This document shows positions 25,811 through 34,126 of a stretch of 64,000 nucleotides of DNA, one piece after another. How positions within the stretch are numbered: the stretch's first letter is position 1; each line of letters opens with the position of its first letter. Position numbers and translations under genes: made by a program. Source of the DNA: Actinospineispora eucalypti (lineage in GTDB: Bacteria; Actinomycetota; Actinomycetes; Mycobacteriales; Pseudonocardiaceae); assembly GCA_014208095.1 (NCBI GenBank), contig JACHMT010000001.1, forward strand, positions 124,001 to 188,000, given 5' to 3'. The notes under the pieces were generated by a model. It saw only the letters and a program-made list of their open reading frames with translations, ran no database searches and was not told the DNA's origin.

Positions 25811-27235
25811 GGTGGGGGCGGCGCGGCGGCGGGTCAGGAGCTCGTGGGCCAGTAGGCCGAGGAGGTAGCAGGCGGCCGCCAGGACCAGGAGCAACGGGCT
25901 GCGGCCGTGCATCGGGGCCAGGATTGCGGCGGCCGCCACGGCTACGACGTAGCACATGTTGAACACCGCGTCGTACAGCGCGAACACCCGGCCCCGGCGA
26001 TCGTCGCCGACCTCGCTCTGCACCGCCGCGTCCGCGCACAGCTTGACCATCTGGCCGGCGCAGGTCAGCACGAACGCGCCGACCATCGCCATCTCCATGC
26101 AGATCGCGGTGCTCAGCACCAGCATGGTCGCCGCTCCGACGACCAGCGAGATGCGGACCGTGTTGCCCCGCCCCAGCCGGCGGGCCAGCCAGGGGGTGAC
26201 CAGCGCGGCTACCGCCAACCCGGCCGCCGCCACGCCCACCATCTCGCCGATCCCGGCCATTCCGGCCAGCAGGACGCCGTTGGACGAGAACGAGTGCCGG
26301 AACAACAGCAGCATCAGCAGTATCGAGATGCCGTAGGCCAGCCGGTGCGCCATCAGCGCGGTGAACGAGGAGGCCACGCTGGGCACGGCGGCCATCGCGC
26401 GGGCGCCGTCCACCAGGCCTCGGGCCACAGCGACGATCGCCTGCTTGGCCTCGGTGCGCTCGTCCGGGCCGAGCACGCCCTGGCGGAACCCGGCGGCGAA
26501 CACCGCGGCCAGCACCGCGCCCAGTGCGGCGATCACGGTGATGACCGCGGACCCGGTGTTGTCCCCGCCGAACACCGCGCGCAGGGAGATGGCCAGCGCG
26601 CCGCCACCCGCCGCCACCGCCGCGCCGACCGTGGTGGCCAGCACGTTCGCCTCGACCAGGTGCCGTTTGACCACCACGTGGGGCAGCGCGGCGGACAGCC
26701 CGGCGAGCACGAACCGGGTCACCCCGGCGACGGCCAGCGCGCCGAGGTAGAGCGGCGGGCCGGCCACCCCGGTGGCGACCATCGCGGCCACGCCCACGGT
26801 GAGCACGCCGCGCAGCAGGTTGGCCACCCAGAGCACGCGGCGGCGGTCCCAGCGGTCCAGCAGCGCGCCGGCGAAGGGGCCGATGATCGAGTACGGCGCG
26901 AGCAGCACGGCCAGCCCGATAGCCACCGCCATCGGGTCGGCCTCGCGTTCCGGGTTGAACAGCACCGCGCCGCCCAGCGCGCCCTGGAACATGCCGTCGC
27001 CGCACTGGGCGGCGAACCGGGTGGCCAGCAGCCGGCGGAAGCCCCGGGTGCCGAGCAGTCCGCGCCAGCCGAGGCGCTCCTCCGGTTCGGTTTCGGGTTC
27101 GGCTGAAGCCGCCGGCCGCCTGGGACCCGGTGCGGGATCCGGTTCCGGGTACACCCGTGGTTCCGGTTCCGCCAGGGCGGCTGGCGCGTGCTCGTATGAC
27201 CCGTCCTTACGGGTCTGCCGGTGTGCCGAACTCAC
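25802..27235 (-). CDS. MFS transporter
   Basis: About 477 aa with 10-12 hydrophobic segments and the MFS loop signature GPFAGALLDRWDRRRVL between segments 2 and 3. It resembles the drug/unknown-substrate efflux family; in M. tuberculosis Rv0037c occupies a similar neighbourhood. The first 60 residues are a hydrophilic Pro/Glu-rich leader. GTG 27235 is preferred; TTG 27244 is the alternative and neither has a Shine-Dalgarno. Its TGA stop comes from the repeat array shared with pcnA. The substrate is unknown. Confidence 0.85.
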   Translation of the reverse strand: MSSAHRQTRKDGSYEHAPAALAEPEPRVYPEPDPAPGPRRPAASAEPETEPEERLGWRGLLGTRGFRRLLATRFAAQCGDGMFQGALGGAVLFNPEREADPMAVAIGLAVLLAPYSIIGPFAGALLDRWDRRRVLWVANLLRGVLTVGVAAMVATGVAGPPLYLGALAVAGVTRFVLAGLSAALPHVVVKRHLVEANVLATTVGAAVAAGGGALAISLRAVFGGDNTGSAVITVIAALGAVLAAVFAAGFRQGVLGPDERTEAKQAIVAVARGLVDGARAMAAVPSVASSFTALMAHRLAYGISILLMLLLFRHSFSSNGVLLAGMAGIGEMVGVAAAGLAVAALVTPWLARRLGRGNTVRISLVVGAATMLVLSTAICMEMAMVGAFVLTCAGQMVKLCADAAVQSEVGDDRRGRVFALYDAVFNMCYVVAVAAAAILAPMHGRSPLLLVLAAACYLLGLLAHELLTRRRAAPTPT

Positions 27236-27334
27236 GAGCGCCAAGGCTAACGGCTCGCCCCGCGAACGCCGTCAGGGATTGACCAACCCCTAAGGCGACC
27301 ATCCGGTGAAGAGCAGGTGTCCCCGGCGCTATCT

Positions 27335-27349
27335 TTGACACAGTGTCAA
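27335..27349. promoter_or_regulatory. TetR operator (autoregulatory)
   Basis: Perfect palindrome TTGACAC-A-GTGTCAA immediately after a TATCTT -10 box (27330-27335) and 13 bp before the tetR start. A near match with identical half-sites occurs before the SnoaL gene at 28615-28630. Confidence 0.75.
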
Positions 27350-27362
27350 GGAAGGGGACGGG

Positions 27363-27938
27363 ATGGTCGGGGTGCGTCAGTTCGACGAGCGGGAGGCGCT
27401 CGGCCGGGCGCTCGAGGTGTTCGACGAGCGCGGCTTCCGGGGTACGTCGATGCTGGACCTGGCGGCCGGCACGGGCGTGCAGCGCGGCTCGCTCTACCAC
27501 GCCTACGGCGGCAAGGAGGAGATCTTCGTCCGGGTGTTCGGCGACTACTCGGGGCGGTTCCTGGAGGGCGCCGCGGCGGCCTTGCGGCAGCCGACCCGGC
27601 GCGCCGCGCTGTCCGCGTTCTTCGACTTCTGTGTGGCGGCGATCACGGCCGGCGAGCCGTCCCGGGGCTGTCTTTCCACTCGAACGGCTGTGGATGCCGG
27701 CCGGGACGCGCCCCGGGTGGCCACCGAGGTGCGCGGATTCCTGGACCGGCTCGAGCGGGTGGTGCGCGACGGCCTGGCCGCCGCACCGGATTCCAGCTCG
27801 TTGGCCGTTGACCCGGCGGCGGCCGCCCGCCTGGTTGTCACCACCACCCGGGGCATCGCGGTGATGGAGCGGGCCGGCTTCACTCCCGACCAGCTGCGGG
27901 AAATCGCCGAAACCCAGGTGGCCGCGCTCGCGCCTTAG
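27363..27938 (+). CDS. TetR/AcrR family transcriptional regulator
   Basis: A 191-aa repressor. The N-terminal helix-turn-helix is typical (ALEVFDERGFRGTSMLDLAA, then GVQRGSLYHAYGGKEEIF). The C-terminal ligand domain includes SRGCLSTRTAVDAG, seen in regulators that control small detoxification enzymes. The ATG has GGAAGGGGACGGG upstream. The matching inverted repeats at its own promoter and at the SnoaL gene promoter imply that it represses both. Confidence 0.9.
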   Translation: MVGVRQFDEREALGRALEVFDERGFRGTSMLDLAAGTGVQRGSLYHAYGGKEEIFVRVFGDYSGRFLEGAAAALRQPTRRAALSAFFDFCVAAITAGEPSRGCLSTRTAVDAGRDAPRVATEVRGFLDRLERVVRDGLAAAPDSSSLAVDPAAAARLVVTTTRGIAVMERAGFTPDQLREIAETQVAALAP

Positions 27939-27957
27939 CGAGCAACACGGGCGGGCC

Positions 27958-28031
27958 GTTCATAGTCATCAGGGCATGGCGGCCGTTGCGGGTCGGGCGG
28001 AGCGGCCCCGGTGTCCTGATGACCATGGAAC
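27958..28031. terminator. Imperfect long hairpin between convergent tetR and SnoaL gene
   Basis: GTTCATAGTCATCAGG (27958-27973) pairs imperfectly with the segment at 28015-28031. The core is a perfect 9-bp GTCATCAGG match, around a GC-rich loop. It sits between two convergent genes and could act as a bidirectional terminator. The rest of the 218-bp gap shows nothing else. Confidence 0.4.
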
Positions 28032-28156
28032 GGCGATCATCGATTGTGGGCTCCGGCGTGCTGGAAAGGCGGCTTGGCCGGCGCCCCGTTGGGAGATCTA
28101 CCGCGGCTGGGCGCCGCGAACGTGCCCGATGCCAGTCGTTGACAACCACAGCCCAG

Positions 28157-28591
28157 CTACCGCCTGGCCGCGCTCGCGCCTTGGGCGTCCAGCCTCTGGA
28201 ACAGTTCCCACGAGGCCCGTTCCACCCAGTTGTGCAGCAGTTTCCCGTCCTCCCGCACCGCCCACACGGCCGTACCGGTGAACTCGACCGGACGCCGGTC
28301 GGGGAGGGTGCCGAGCACGCCGTTGTTCTTCCCGCGCACCACCCAGCGGGAGGCGACCCGGCTGCCGTCGTGGTTCTGGAAGGACTCGACCACCTCGAAC
28401 TCGAAGTCGTGGATCTTGTCCAGGAATGCCCGCACCCAGGCCTTGAAGTTCTCCCGGCCCTCCACCCGGTCCCCGCCGGTGGTGATCACGAAGTCGTCGA
28501 CGACGAAGTCGTCCACCCGCTCCGGATCGCGGCCCTGCCATACCGCCGCCCAGAACGCGTGCACCACGTCGACCGATCTTGAGTCCGCCAC
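28157..28591 (-). CDS. SnoaL-like / NTF2-fold protein
   Basis: A 144-aa small alpha-beta barrel protein of the SnoaL-like polyketide cyclase / nuclear transport factor 2 superfamily. It has the pattern VVHAFWAAVWQGRDPERVDDFV, then ENFKAWVRAFLDKI and a conserved Trp-rich C-terminal strand. GTG 28591 is chosen because GGGAGG lies 5 nt upstream; the frame extends to 28630, but that stretch contains the operator. It is probably a TetR-controlled enzyme of unknown substrate. Confidence 0.85.
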   Translation of the reverse strand: MADSRSVDVVHAFWAAVWQGRDPERVDDFVVDDFVITTGGDRVEGRENFKAWVRAFLDKIHDFEFEVVESFQNHDGSRVASRWVVRGKNNGVLGTLPDRRPVEFTGTAVWAVREDGKLLHNWVERASWELFQRLDAQGASAARR

Positions 28592-28614
28592 GCCGACCTC
28601 CCGGTCCTCGATCT

Positions 28615-28630
28615 TTGACAAAACTGTCAA
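28615..28630. promoter_or_regulatory. Operator of SnoaL gene, twin of the tetR operator
   Basis: TTGACA-AAAC-TGTCAA, 24 bp before the GTG. On the minus strand it directly follows a TATCAT box, as at tetR where TATCTT precedes TTGACAC. Half-sites are identical, but spacing is 4 bp instead of 3. Confidence 0.7.
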
Positions 28631-28709
28631 AAATGATAGCGACCGGCGGCCGAAGCGGCTATGCGGTTGCCGTCACGTCGCTGTCATTCGCGGGGGGCAG
28701 AATGAAACG

Positions 28710-29312
28710 ATGAGCGACGTGGCGGCGGATGCGAAGGGCTCGGCGGAGGAGCGTGATGTCGAGCCGGGCACCCTGCTGGTGGCGGCGCCGGGGCTGCTGG
28801 ACCCGAACTTCCGGCGCACCGTGGTCTACATCATCGAGCACCGGGACGAGGGCACCCTGGGCGTCGTGCTCAACCGGCCGAGCGAGGTCCCGGTGAGCGA
28901 GGTGCTGCCGGCCTGGGCGCCGCACACCTCACGGCCGGGTTCGGTGTTCGTCGGCGGGCCGGTGGACGCCCGCACCGCGCTGTGCCTCGCCGCGTTCCAG
29001 CCCGGCCACGACCCGGAGTCGATCGACGGCGTGGTCGGTGTGCGCGGCCCGATCGCCCTGGTGGACCTGGACTCCGACCCGACGCTGCTGGCCCCCCGGT
29101 TGCGTGGCCTGCGGGTGTTCGCGGGCTACGCGGGGTGGAACTCCGGGCAGCTGGACGGCGAGATCGGCCGGGGCGACTGGATCCTGGTCCCCGCGCTGCC
29201 GGACGACGTGCTGGCCACCACCAACGGCGATCTCTGGGGTCGTGTACTGCGCCGGCAGGGGATGCCGCTGGCCCTGCTCTCCACCTTCCCCGCCGACGTG
29301 GCGGCCAACTAG
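28710..29312 (+). CDS. YqgE/AlgH family protein
   Basis: A 200-aa YqgE/AlgH (UPF0301) protein, homologue of Rv0038. Family blocks visible are GTLLVAAPGLLDPNFRRTVV, GTLGVVLNRPSEVPV, VFVGGPVD and VFAGYAGWNSGQLDGEI. The molecular role is not established for the family. The ATG at 28710 gives the usual length; the frame is open further upstream but that part is not conserved. Confidence 0.92.
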   Translation: MSDVAADAKGSAEERDVEPGTLLVAAPGLLDPNFRRTVVYIIEHRDEGTLGVVLNRPSEVPVSEVLPAWAPHTSRPGSVFVGGPVDARTALCLAAFQPGHDPESIDGVVGVRGPIALVDLDSDPTLLAPRLRGLRVFAGYAGWNSGQLDGEIGRGDWILVPALPDDVLATTNGDLWGRVLRRQGMPLALLSTFPADVAAN

Positions 29313-29313
29313 C

Positions 29314-29745
29314 TCAGGCTTCTGGCTGGCCGGCGCACGCATTGCGGGCGGCCAGGTCGCAGCAGGCGCACGAGCCACCGCAGCCGGTGAACCGCTCCGG
29401 CTCGGGCACCCGGGCGGCCGCACGGTCGCCGAGCAGGCCGGCGGTCACGGTCAGCGCGATCACGCCGATCCCGCCGATCACCACCAGCGGCCACCCGCTG
29501 ACCGCCGACGGCGCGAACAACGCCCCCGACCCGCCGAGCACCGCGACCGCGGCGGCGGCCAGGCAGAACGGCGCGCCGACCTGGTTGCCCACTGCGAACG
29601 TCTCCTGGTCGCGCATGGTCGCCGGGGTGCGCACCCCGGCGAACCGGTTCCTGGGCAGTCGCCGCCGCCGGCCCAGCCAGCCGACCACGACCAGCGGCAT
29701 GCCGCTCAGCACGAGCAGCCCGGCAATCACCGACAACACAGTCAC
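29314..29745 (-). CDS. SdpI family membrane protein with cysteine-rich C-terminus
   Basis: A 143-aa protein with three hydrophobic segments (about residues 3-25, 55-78 and 82-105). The SdpI-type motif is RNRFAGVRTPATMRDQETF after the first segment. In Bacillus, SdpI is an immunity/signal-transduction membrane protein. The C-terminal 30 residues carry CGGSCACCDLAARNAC, five cysteines that could bind a metal or form disulphides. Start GTG 29745; the stop is 1 bp from the convergent yqgE stop. Confidence 0.8.
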   Translation of the reverse strand: MTVLSVIAGLLVLSGMPLVVVGWLGRRRRLPRNRFAGVRTPATMRDQETFAVGNQVGAPFCLAAAAVAVLGGSGALFAPSAVSGWPLVVIGGIGVIALTVTAGLLGDRAAARVPEPERFTGCGGSCACCDLAARNACAGQPEA

Positions 29746-29774
29746 CCGCCCACTTTAAAGGCTGCGCGAGCGGC

Positions 29775-29780
29775 TACCCT
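29775..29780 (+). promoter_or_regulatory. -10 box of the leuS leader transcript
   Basis: TACCCT lies 6 nt before the GTG of a short leucine-rich leader frame, so the transcript would begin at that GTG (leaderless). Confidence 0.55.
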
Positions 29781-29786
29781 GAAGGT

Positions 29787-29816
29787 GTGCCAGCGGCCCG
29801 CTTGCTGCTTACCTAG
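29787..29816 (+). CDS. Leucine leader peptide of leuS (9 aa)
   Basis: GTG 29787 opens a nine-codon frame, read as M-P-A-A-R-L-L-L-T then TAG, with three consecutive Leu codons (TTG CTG CTT) immediately before the end. It is leaderless by the TACCCT box. A strong hairpin starts at the stop codon. Ribosome stalling at uncharged Leu codons would affect folding of that hairpin and so leuS expression. This is inferred by analogy with classical leader-peptide attenuation. The frame is far too short for statistical support. Confidence 0.55.
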   Translation: MPAARLLLT

Positions 29817-29854
29817 CCGCGCTGAGCGCTCGAGGAGCGTCGACTCAGCGCGGC
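29816..29854 (+). promoter_or_regulatory. Attenuator-like hairpin in leuS 5' leader
   Basis: Arms GCCGCGCTGAG (29816-29826) and CTCAGCGCGGC (29844-29854) are perfect 11-bp complements. An inner CGCTC/GAGCG stem lies inside the loop. The hairpin overlaps the leader-peptide stop by one base and lies about 95 nt before leuS. No U-run follows, so termination would be Rho-type or the hairpin could act in another way. Confidence 0.6.
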
Positions 29855-29948
29855 CGATCCGGTACGCCTGGGCGCTGGGCCGTCACTCGGTCTCCCCGGT
29901 CAGCCGGCATCAGCTCGCGCGGCCCAATCGTGGAGGACCGGAGAGAAC

Positions 29949-32876
29949 ATGAGCACCGAAACGGCGGAGACCGTGTCCGCCGGCAACCCAGGTAACGGGC
30001 AAGCGGCCGAGGAGATCCCGCCGTTCCGGTACTCCGCGGCGCTGGCCGGGCAGATCGAGCGCCGGTGGCAGGACCACTGGGAGGCGCACGGCACCTTCCG
30101 GGCGCCCAACCCGTCCGGGCCGCTGGCCGACCCCGCGCTGGTCGAGCAGCGCGGGCAGAAGGTCTACCTGCTGGACATGTTCCCGTACCCGTCCGGCTCC
30201 GGCCTGCACGTCGGGCACCCGCTGGGCTTCATCGGCACCGACGTGCTGGGCCGCTTCCTGCGGATGACCGGCCACAACGTGCTGCACGCCATGGGCTTCG
30301 ACGCCTTCGGGCTGCCGGCCGAGCAGTACGCGGTGCAGACCGGCACGCACCCGCGCAAGACCACCGAGGAGAACATCCAGCGTTACCGCGCGCAGATCCG
30401 GCAGCTGGGCCTGGCGCACGACGACCGCCGCTCGGTGGCCACCACCGACGTCGAGTTCTACCGCTGGACGCAGTGGATCTTCCTGCAGATCTACAACTCC
30501 TGGTACGACACCGCCGCCGGCAAGGCCCGCCCGATCGCCGAGCTGCGCTCCGAGTTCGAGTCTGGCGTGCGGACCGTCACCCCGGCCTGGTCGGAACGGG
30601 ACGAGGCCGGCCGCCGGGAGCTGATCGACTCCTACCGGCTGGCCTACCTGGCCGAGGCGCCGGTCAACTGGTGCCCCGGGCTGGGCACCGTGCTGGCGAA
30701 CGAGGAGGTCACCGCCGACGGCCGCAGCGAGCGCGGCAACTTCCCGGTGTTCCGCCGCAACCTGAAGCAGTGGATGATGCGGATCACCGCATACTCCGAT
30801 CGCCTGGTCGACGACCTGGACCGGCTGGACTGGCCGGACTCCATCAAGTCCATGCAGCGCAACTGGATCGGCCGCTCCGAGGGCGCCCTGGTCCGCTTCC
30901 CGTTGCGTATTTCCACGCAGAGCGGCTCTGCGTGGAAATCTGCTACATCCGCCGGGATCGAGGTGTTCACCACCCGGCCGGACACGCTGTTCGGCGCCAC
31001 CTACATGGTGCTGGCGCCCGAGCACCCCCTGGTCGACTCGCTGGCCCCGGCCGAGTGGCCGGCCGAGGTCGACCCCCGCTGGACCGGCGGAGCGGCCACC
31101 CCGGCCGAGGCAGTCGCGAGCTACCGCACGGCGGCCTCCCGCAAGTCGGAGCTGGACCGGCAGGAGAACAAGGACAAGACCGGCGTGTTCACCGGCGGGT
31201 ATGCCACCAACCCGGTGAACGGCCAGCGCATCCCGGTGTTCGTCGCCGACTACGTGCTGATGGGCTACGGCACCGGCGCGATCATGGCAGTGCCCGGGCA
31301 GGACCAGCGCGACTGGGACTTCGCCCAGGCGTTCGGGCTGCCGATCATCCGAACGGTGCAGCCCCCGGCGGACTGGGAGGGCGAGGCCTACGTCGGCGCG
31401 GGCGCGGCGGTCAACTCGGCCAACGACGAGGTCAGCCTGAACGGCCTGGAAGTCGACGAGGCCAAGCGCACGATCATCGACTGGCTGGCCGCGCGCGGCG
31501 CGGGCGAGTCGGTGGTGCAGTACAAGCTGCGCGACTGGCTGTTCTCCCGGCAGCGTTACTGGGGCGAGCCGTTCCCGATCGTGCACGACGAGTACGGCCC
31601 GGTTCCGCTGCCCGAGTCGGCCCTGCCGGTCGAGCTGCCGGAGATCGACGACTACTCCCCGCGCAGCTACGACCCGGACGCCGCGGACACCCAGCCGGAG
31701 CCCCCGCTGTCCCGCAACAGCGACTGGGTGAACGTCGAGCTGGACCTGGGCGACGGCCCGAAGAAGTACCGACGCGAGACCAACACGATGCCGCAGTGGG
31801 CGGGTTCGTGCTGGTACCCGCTGCGTTACCTGGACCCGACCAACGGCGAGCGGTTCGTCGGCGAAGAGGTCGAGGTCTACTGGATGGGCAAGGACCCGTC
31901 CGGGCACGGCGCCAGCGACCCCGGCGGCGTCGACCTGTACGTGGGCGGCGTGGAGCACGCGGTGCTGCACCTGCTGTACGCCCGGTTCTGGCACAAGGTG
32001 CTGTTCGACCTGGGCCACCTGTCCTCGGAGGAGCCGTTCCGCCGGCTGATCAACCAGGGTTACATCCAGGCCTACGCCTACACCGACGCGCGCGGTTCCT
32101 ACGTGCCGGCGGAGGAGGTCGTGGAAGCCGGCGATGGTTTCACGTGGAACGACCAACCGGTCAAGCGTGAGTACGGGAAGATGGGCAAGTCGCTGCGCAA
32201 CGTGGTGACCCCGGACGAGATGTGCGACCGGTACGGTGCGGACACCTTCCGCCTGTACGAGATGTCCACCGGGCCGCTGGAGGTCTCGCGGCCGTGGTCC
32301 ACCCGGGACGTGGTGGGCTCGGCGCGCTTCCTGCAGCGGCTGTGGCGGCTGCTGGTGGACGAGCAGACCGGCTCGCCCCAGGTGGTCGAATCCAGCGAAA
32401 TCGACGACGACACGCTGCGCCTGCTGCACCGGACCATCGCCGGCGTGCGCGAGGACTACACCGCGCTGCACTACAACACCGCCGCCGCCAAGCTGATCGA
32501 GCTGAACAACCACCTGACCAAGCGGTTCGGGCCCGGCGCCGTGCCGCGCTCGGTGGCCGAGCCGCTGGTGCTGCTGCTGGCCCCGATGTGCCCGCACATC
32601 GCCGAGGAGCTGTGGTCACTGCTGGGACACGGTGAGTCGCTGGCCTTCGCGGCGTTCCCGGTGGCCGACGAGGCCTACCTGGTGGCCGAGACGGCCGAGT
32701 ACCCGATCCAGGTGAACGGCAAGGTCCGTTCCCGGGTGACCGTGCCCGCCGACGCCGACCGCGAAGCCGTGGAAGCCGCCGCGCTGGCCGACGAGAAGAT
32801 CGTTGAACTGCTGGCCGGCGGCACCCCGCGCAAGGTCATCGTGGTGCCCAACCGTCTGGTCAACGTGGTCCTCTAA
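29949..32876 (+). CDS. leuS: Leucyl-tRNA synthetase
   Basis: A 975-aa class Ia synthetase that charges tRNA-Leu. The HIGH motif is in [18 protein letters not shown] near residues 77-94 and the KMSKS loop in [10 protein letters not shown] near residue 744. The editing domain includes [20 protein letters not shown]. Just before it lies an unusual insert ([15 protein letters not shown], near residues 318-332) encoded by a perfect palindrome. GAGG and GGAG sequences precede ATG 29949. Its TAA stop overlaps the convergent GH172 stop. Confidence 0.97.
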   Translation: MSTETAETVSAGNPGNGQAAEEIPPFRYSAALAGQIERRWQDHWEAHGTFRAPNPSGPLADPALVEQRGQKVYLLDMFPYPSGSGLHVGHPLGFIGTDVLGRFLRMTGHNVLHAMGFDAFGLPAEQYAVQTGTHPRKTTEENIQRYRAQIRQLGLAHDDRRSVATTDVEFYRWTQWIFLQIYNSWYDTAAGKARPIAELRSEFESGVRTVTPAWSERDEAGRRELIDSYRLAYLAEAPVNWCPGLGTVLANEEVTADGRSERGNFPVFRRNLKQWMMRITAYSDRLVDDLDRLDWPDSIKSMQRNWIGRSEGALVRFPLRISTQSGSAWKSATSAGIEVFTTRPDTLFGATYMVLAPEHPLVDSLAPAEWPAEVDPRWTGGAATPAEAVASYRTAASRKSELDRQENKDKTGVFTGGYATNPVNGQRIPVFVADYVLMGYGTGAIMAVPGQDQRDWDFAQAFGLPIIRTVQPPADWEGEAYVGAGAAVNSANDEVSLNGLEVDEAKRTIIDWLAARGAGESVVQYKLRDWLFSRQRYWGEPFPIVHDEYGPVPLPESALPVELPEIDDYSPRSYDPDAADTQPEPPLSRNSDWVNVELDLGDGPKKYRRETNTMPQWAGSCWYPLRYLDPTNGERFVGEEVEVYWMGKDPSGHGASDPGGVDLYVGGVEHAVLHLLYARFWHKVLFDLGHLSSEEPFRRLINQGYIQAYAYTDARGSYVPAEEVVEAGDGFTWNDQPVKREYGKMGKSLRNVVTPDEMCDRYGADTFRLYEMSTGPLEVSRPWSTRDVVGSARFLQRLWRLLVDEQTGSPQVVESSEIDDDTLRLLHRTIAGVREDYTALHYNTAAAKLIELNNHLTKRFGPGAVPRSVAEPLVLLLAPMCPHIAEELWSLLGHGESLAFAAFPVADEAYLVAETAEYPIQVNGKVRSRVTVPADADREAVEAAALADEKIVELLAGGTPRKVIVVPNRLVNVVL
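30909..30939. repeat. Palindromic element inserted in leuS
   Basis: ATTTCCACGCAGAGC (30909-30923) and its exact complement (30925-30939) flank a single G. Shorter partial complementarity extends outward to about 30905-30943. It encodes a peptide absent from the usual LeuS alignment and keeps the frame. Confidence 0.85.
32137..32150. promoter_or_regulatory. Near-parS site in leuS
   Basis: GTTTCACGTGGAAC differs from the 14-bp parS core at one base. It lies within the LeuS codons for GFTWN, a protein segment that is conserved, so it may be coincidence. Whether ParB binds is unknown. Confidence 0.3.
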
Positions 32877-34066
32877 CGGCGCCAGGGCTTGCGGGTGAGC
32901 AGGGACTGGATGCGCGCCCGCAAGCCGGTGGCCACCGTGCTCGGTCCCACCGGCACCACCTGCGGCGCGGTGACCAGCTGGCTCGCCGCCGGCGCGGCCA
33001 CCGCGCGCGGCCGGGCCTGGTACCAGTACGCGGTGGTGGCGATGTCCGCCCTGGTCAGCGGCAGGTAGCGGCCGCCGGACTGCCAGCCGAGGGCCTGCAC
33101 GGTCACTCGCAGGTCGCGGTCGAAACAGATCGGGTCGGCGGTGTGCCACCGGTACATCCCGAACCGCTGGTAGGGCTGGTAGATCCGGTCCGGCGGCAAC
33201 ACCTGCGGCAGCCCGAGCCGGGCGGTGGCGTAGGGCACGTACCGCCCGGCGAGGTCGAAGTTCCACGCGCCGCCGAAGTAGTCCTCGGTGCCGGTGCCGC
33301 AGATTGTGGGGAACTCGCCGTCGCCGTCCAGGTAGAACTTCAGCTCGCCCTCGCCCCACCAACCCGCGTCACCCGGCTCGATGGCCATATAGGTGCCCAC
33401 GTACCGCCCGGCCACGCCGCTCCCGGTGGTGGCCGCCGCGGCCACGTCGGCTTGACCCGCGCCGGTGTCCAGCAGGGTGTGCACCGCCGGATCGCCCAGC
33501 GGGTTGGCCCGCCGCCAGCTCGCGTGCAGGTAGCCGGCGCTGTCCGGGACGTCCCGCAACACGTAGCTGACCTGGTAGTACACCATCACGCCGTAGTCCA
33601 GCGTGCTCTCCAGGGTGATCCGGGCGCGGGAGCGGAACGGCATCGGCCAGTAGCTGTTCAAACCGCCCGCCGGCGCGACCACGATCATCTCCGAACCCAG
33701 CAGCGCCAGCTCGCCGGGCCACCCGCTGCAGAAGAAGTCGCCGAGCGGCACGGCGACCGAGGGTTCGGGCGAGTCGTCCCAGTACATGCGCAGCACCAGA
33801 CCACGCAGGTTGCGCCGGTCGGTGGTCAGCCAGATGTGCTGGATGACGCCCGGCCCGGCGACCTCGGCGAGGGTGGCGGTCGTTCCCGCCGCCAGCTCGA
33901 TCGACGGCGAGACCTTCCACCCCCGCCCCAGCTCGCGGCTCGCCGGCGCTCCCGTCCCCTCGGTAGCCATCCCCCCGGCGCCCTTCGCCCCGGTGAAGTT
34001 CTCCGGGCTGACCGACCGCGACCTACCTGGGGTGATCTCCCAAATCTCCGCCACGCCGGCCATCAT
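32873..34066 (-). CDS. Glycoside hydrolase family 172 (DUF2961) protein
   Basis: A protein of about 397 aa opening with the family motif [20 protein letters not shown]. It continues with [52 protein letters not shown] and [15 protein letters not shown], all typical of DUF2961/GH172. Characterised members act on alpha-D-fructofuranoside or D-arabinofuranan linkages. No signal peptide is seen, so action would be cytoplasmic. The start is uncertain (ATG 34066 or 34063, or GTG in-frame later). The stop overlaps the leuS stop. It is not part of the usual origin gene set, suggesting a lineage-specific insertion. Confidence 0.85.
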   Translation of the reverse strand: MMAGVAEIWEITPGRSRSVSPENFTGAKGAGGMATEGTGAPASRELGRGWKVSPSIELAAGTTATLAEVAGPGVIQHIWLTTDRRNLRGLVLRMYWDDSPEPSVAVPLGDFFCSGWPGELALLGSEMIVVAPAGGLNSYWPMPFRSRARITLESTLDYGVMVYYQVSYVLRDVPDSAGYLHASWRRANPLGDPAVHTLLDTGAGQADVAAAATTGSGVAGRYVGTYMAIEPGDAGWWGEGELKFYLDGDGEFPTICGTGTEDYFGGAWNFDLAGRYVPYATARLGLPQVLPPDRIYQPYQRFGMYRWHTADPICFDRDLRVTVQALGWQSGGRYLPLTRADIATTAYWYQARPRAVAAPAASQLVTAPQVVPVGPSTVATGLRARIQSLLTRKPWRR

Positions 34067-34126
34067 GCCGTCAATCCCGCGCCGCGCCGGCGCCAATACG
34101 TGTGTGCGGGCGGCCCGGGCGTTGGC

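Noticed and set aside
29746..29948. T-box riboswitch before leuS
   Set aside because: No T-box sequence or specifier-loop arrangement was recognised; a Leu leader peptide explains the region better.
29910..32597. Long open frame antisense to leuS (about 895 codons)
   Set aside because: It mirrors high-GC codon bias of leuS and has no domain or start signal; leuS shows all synthetase motifs.
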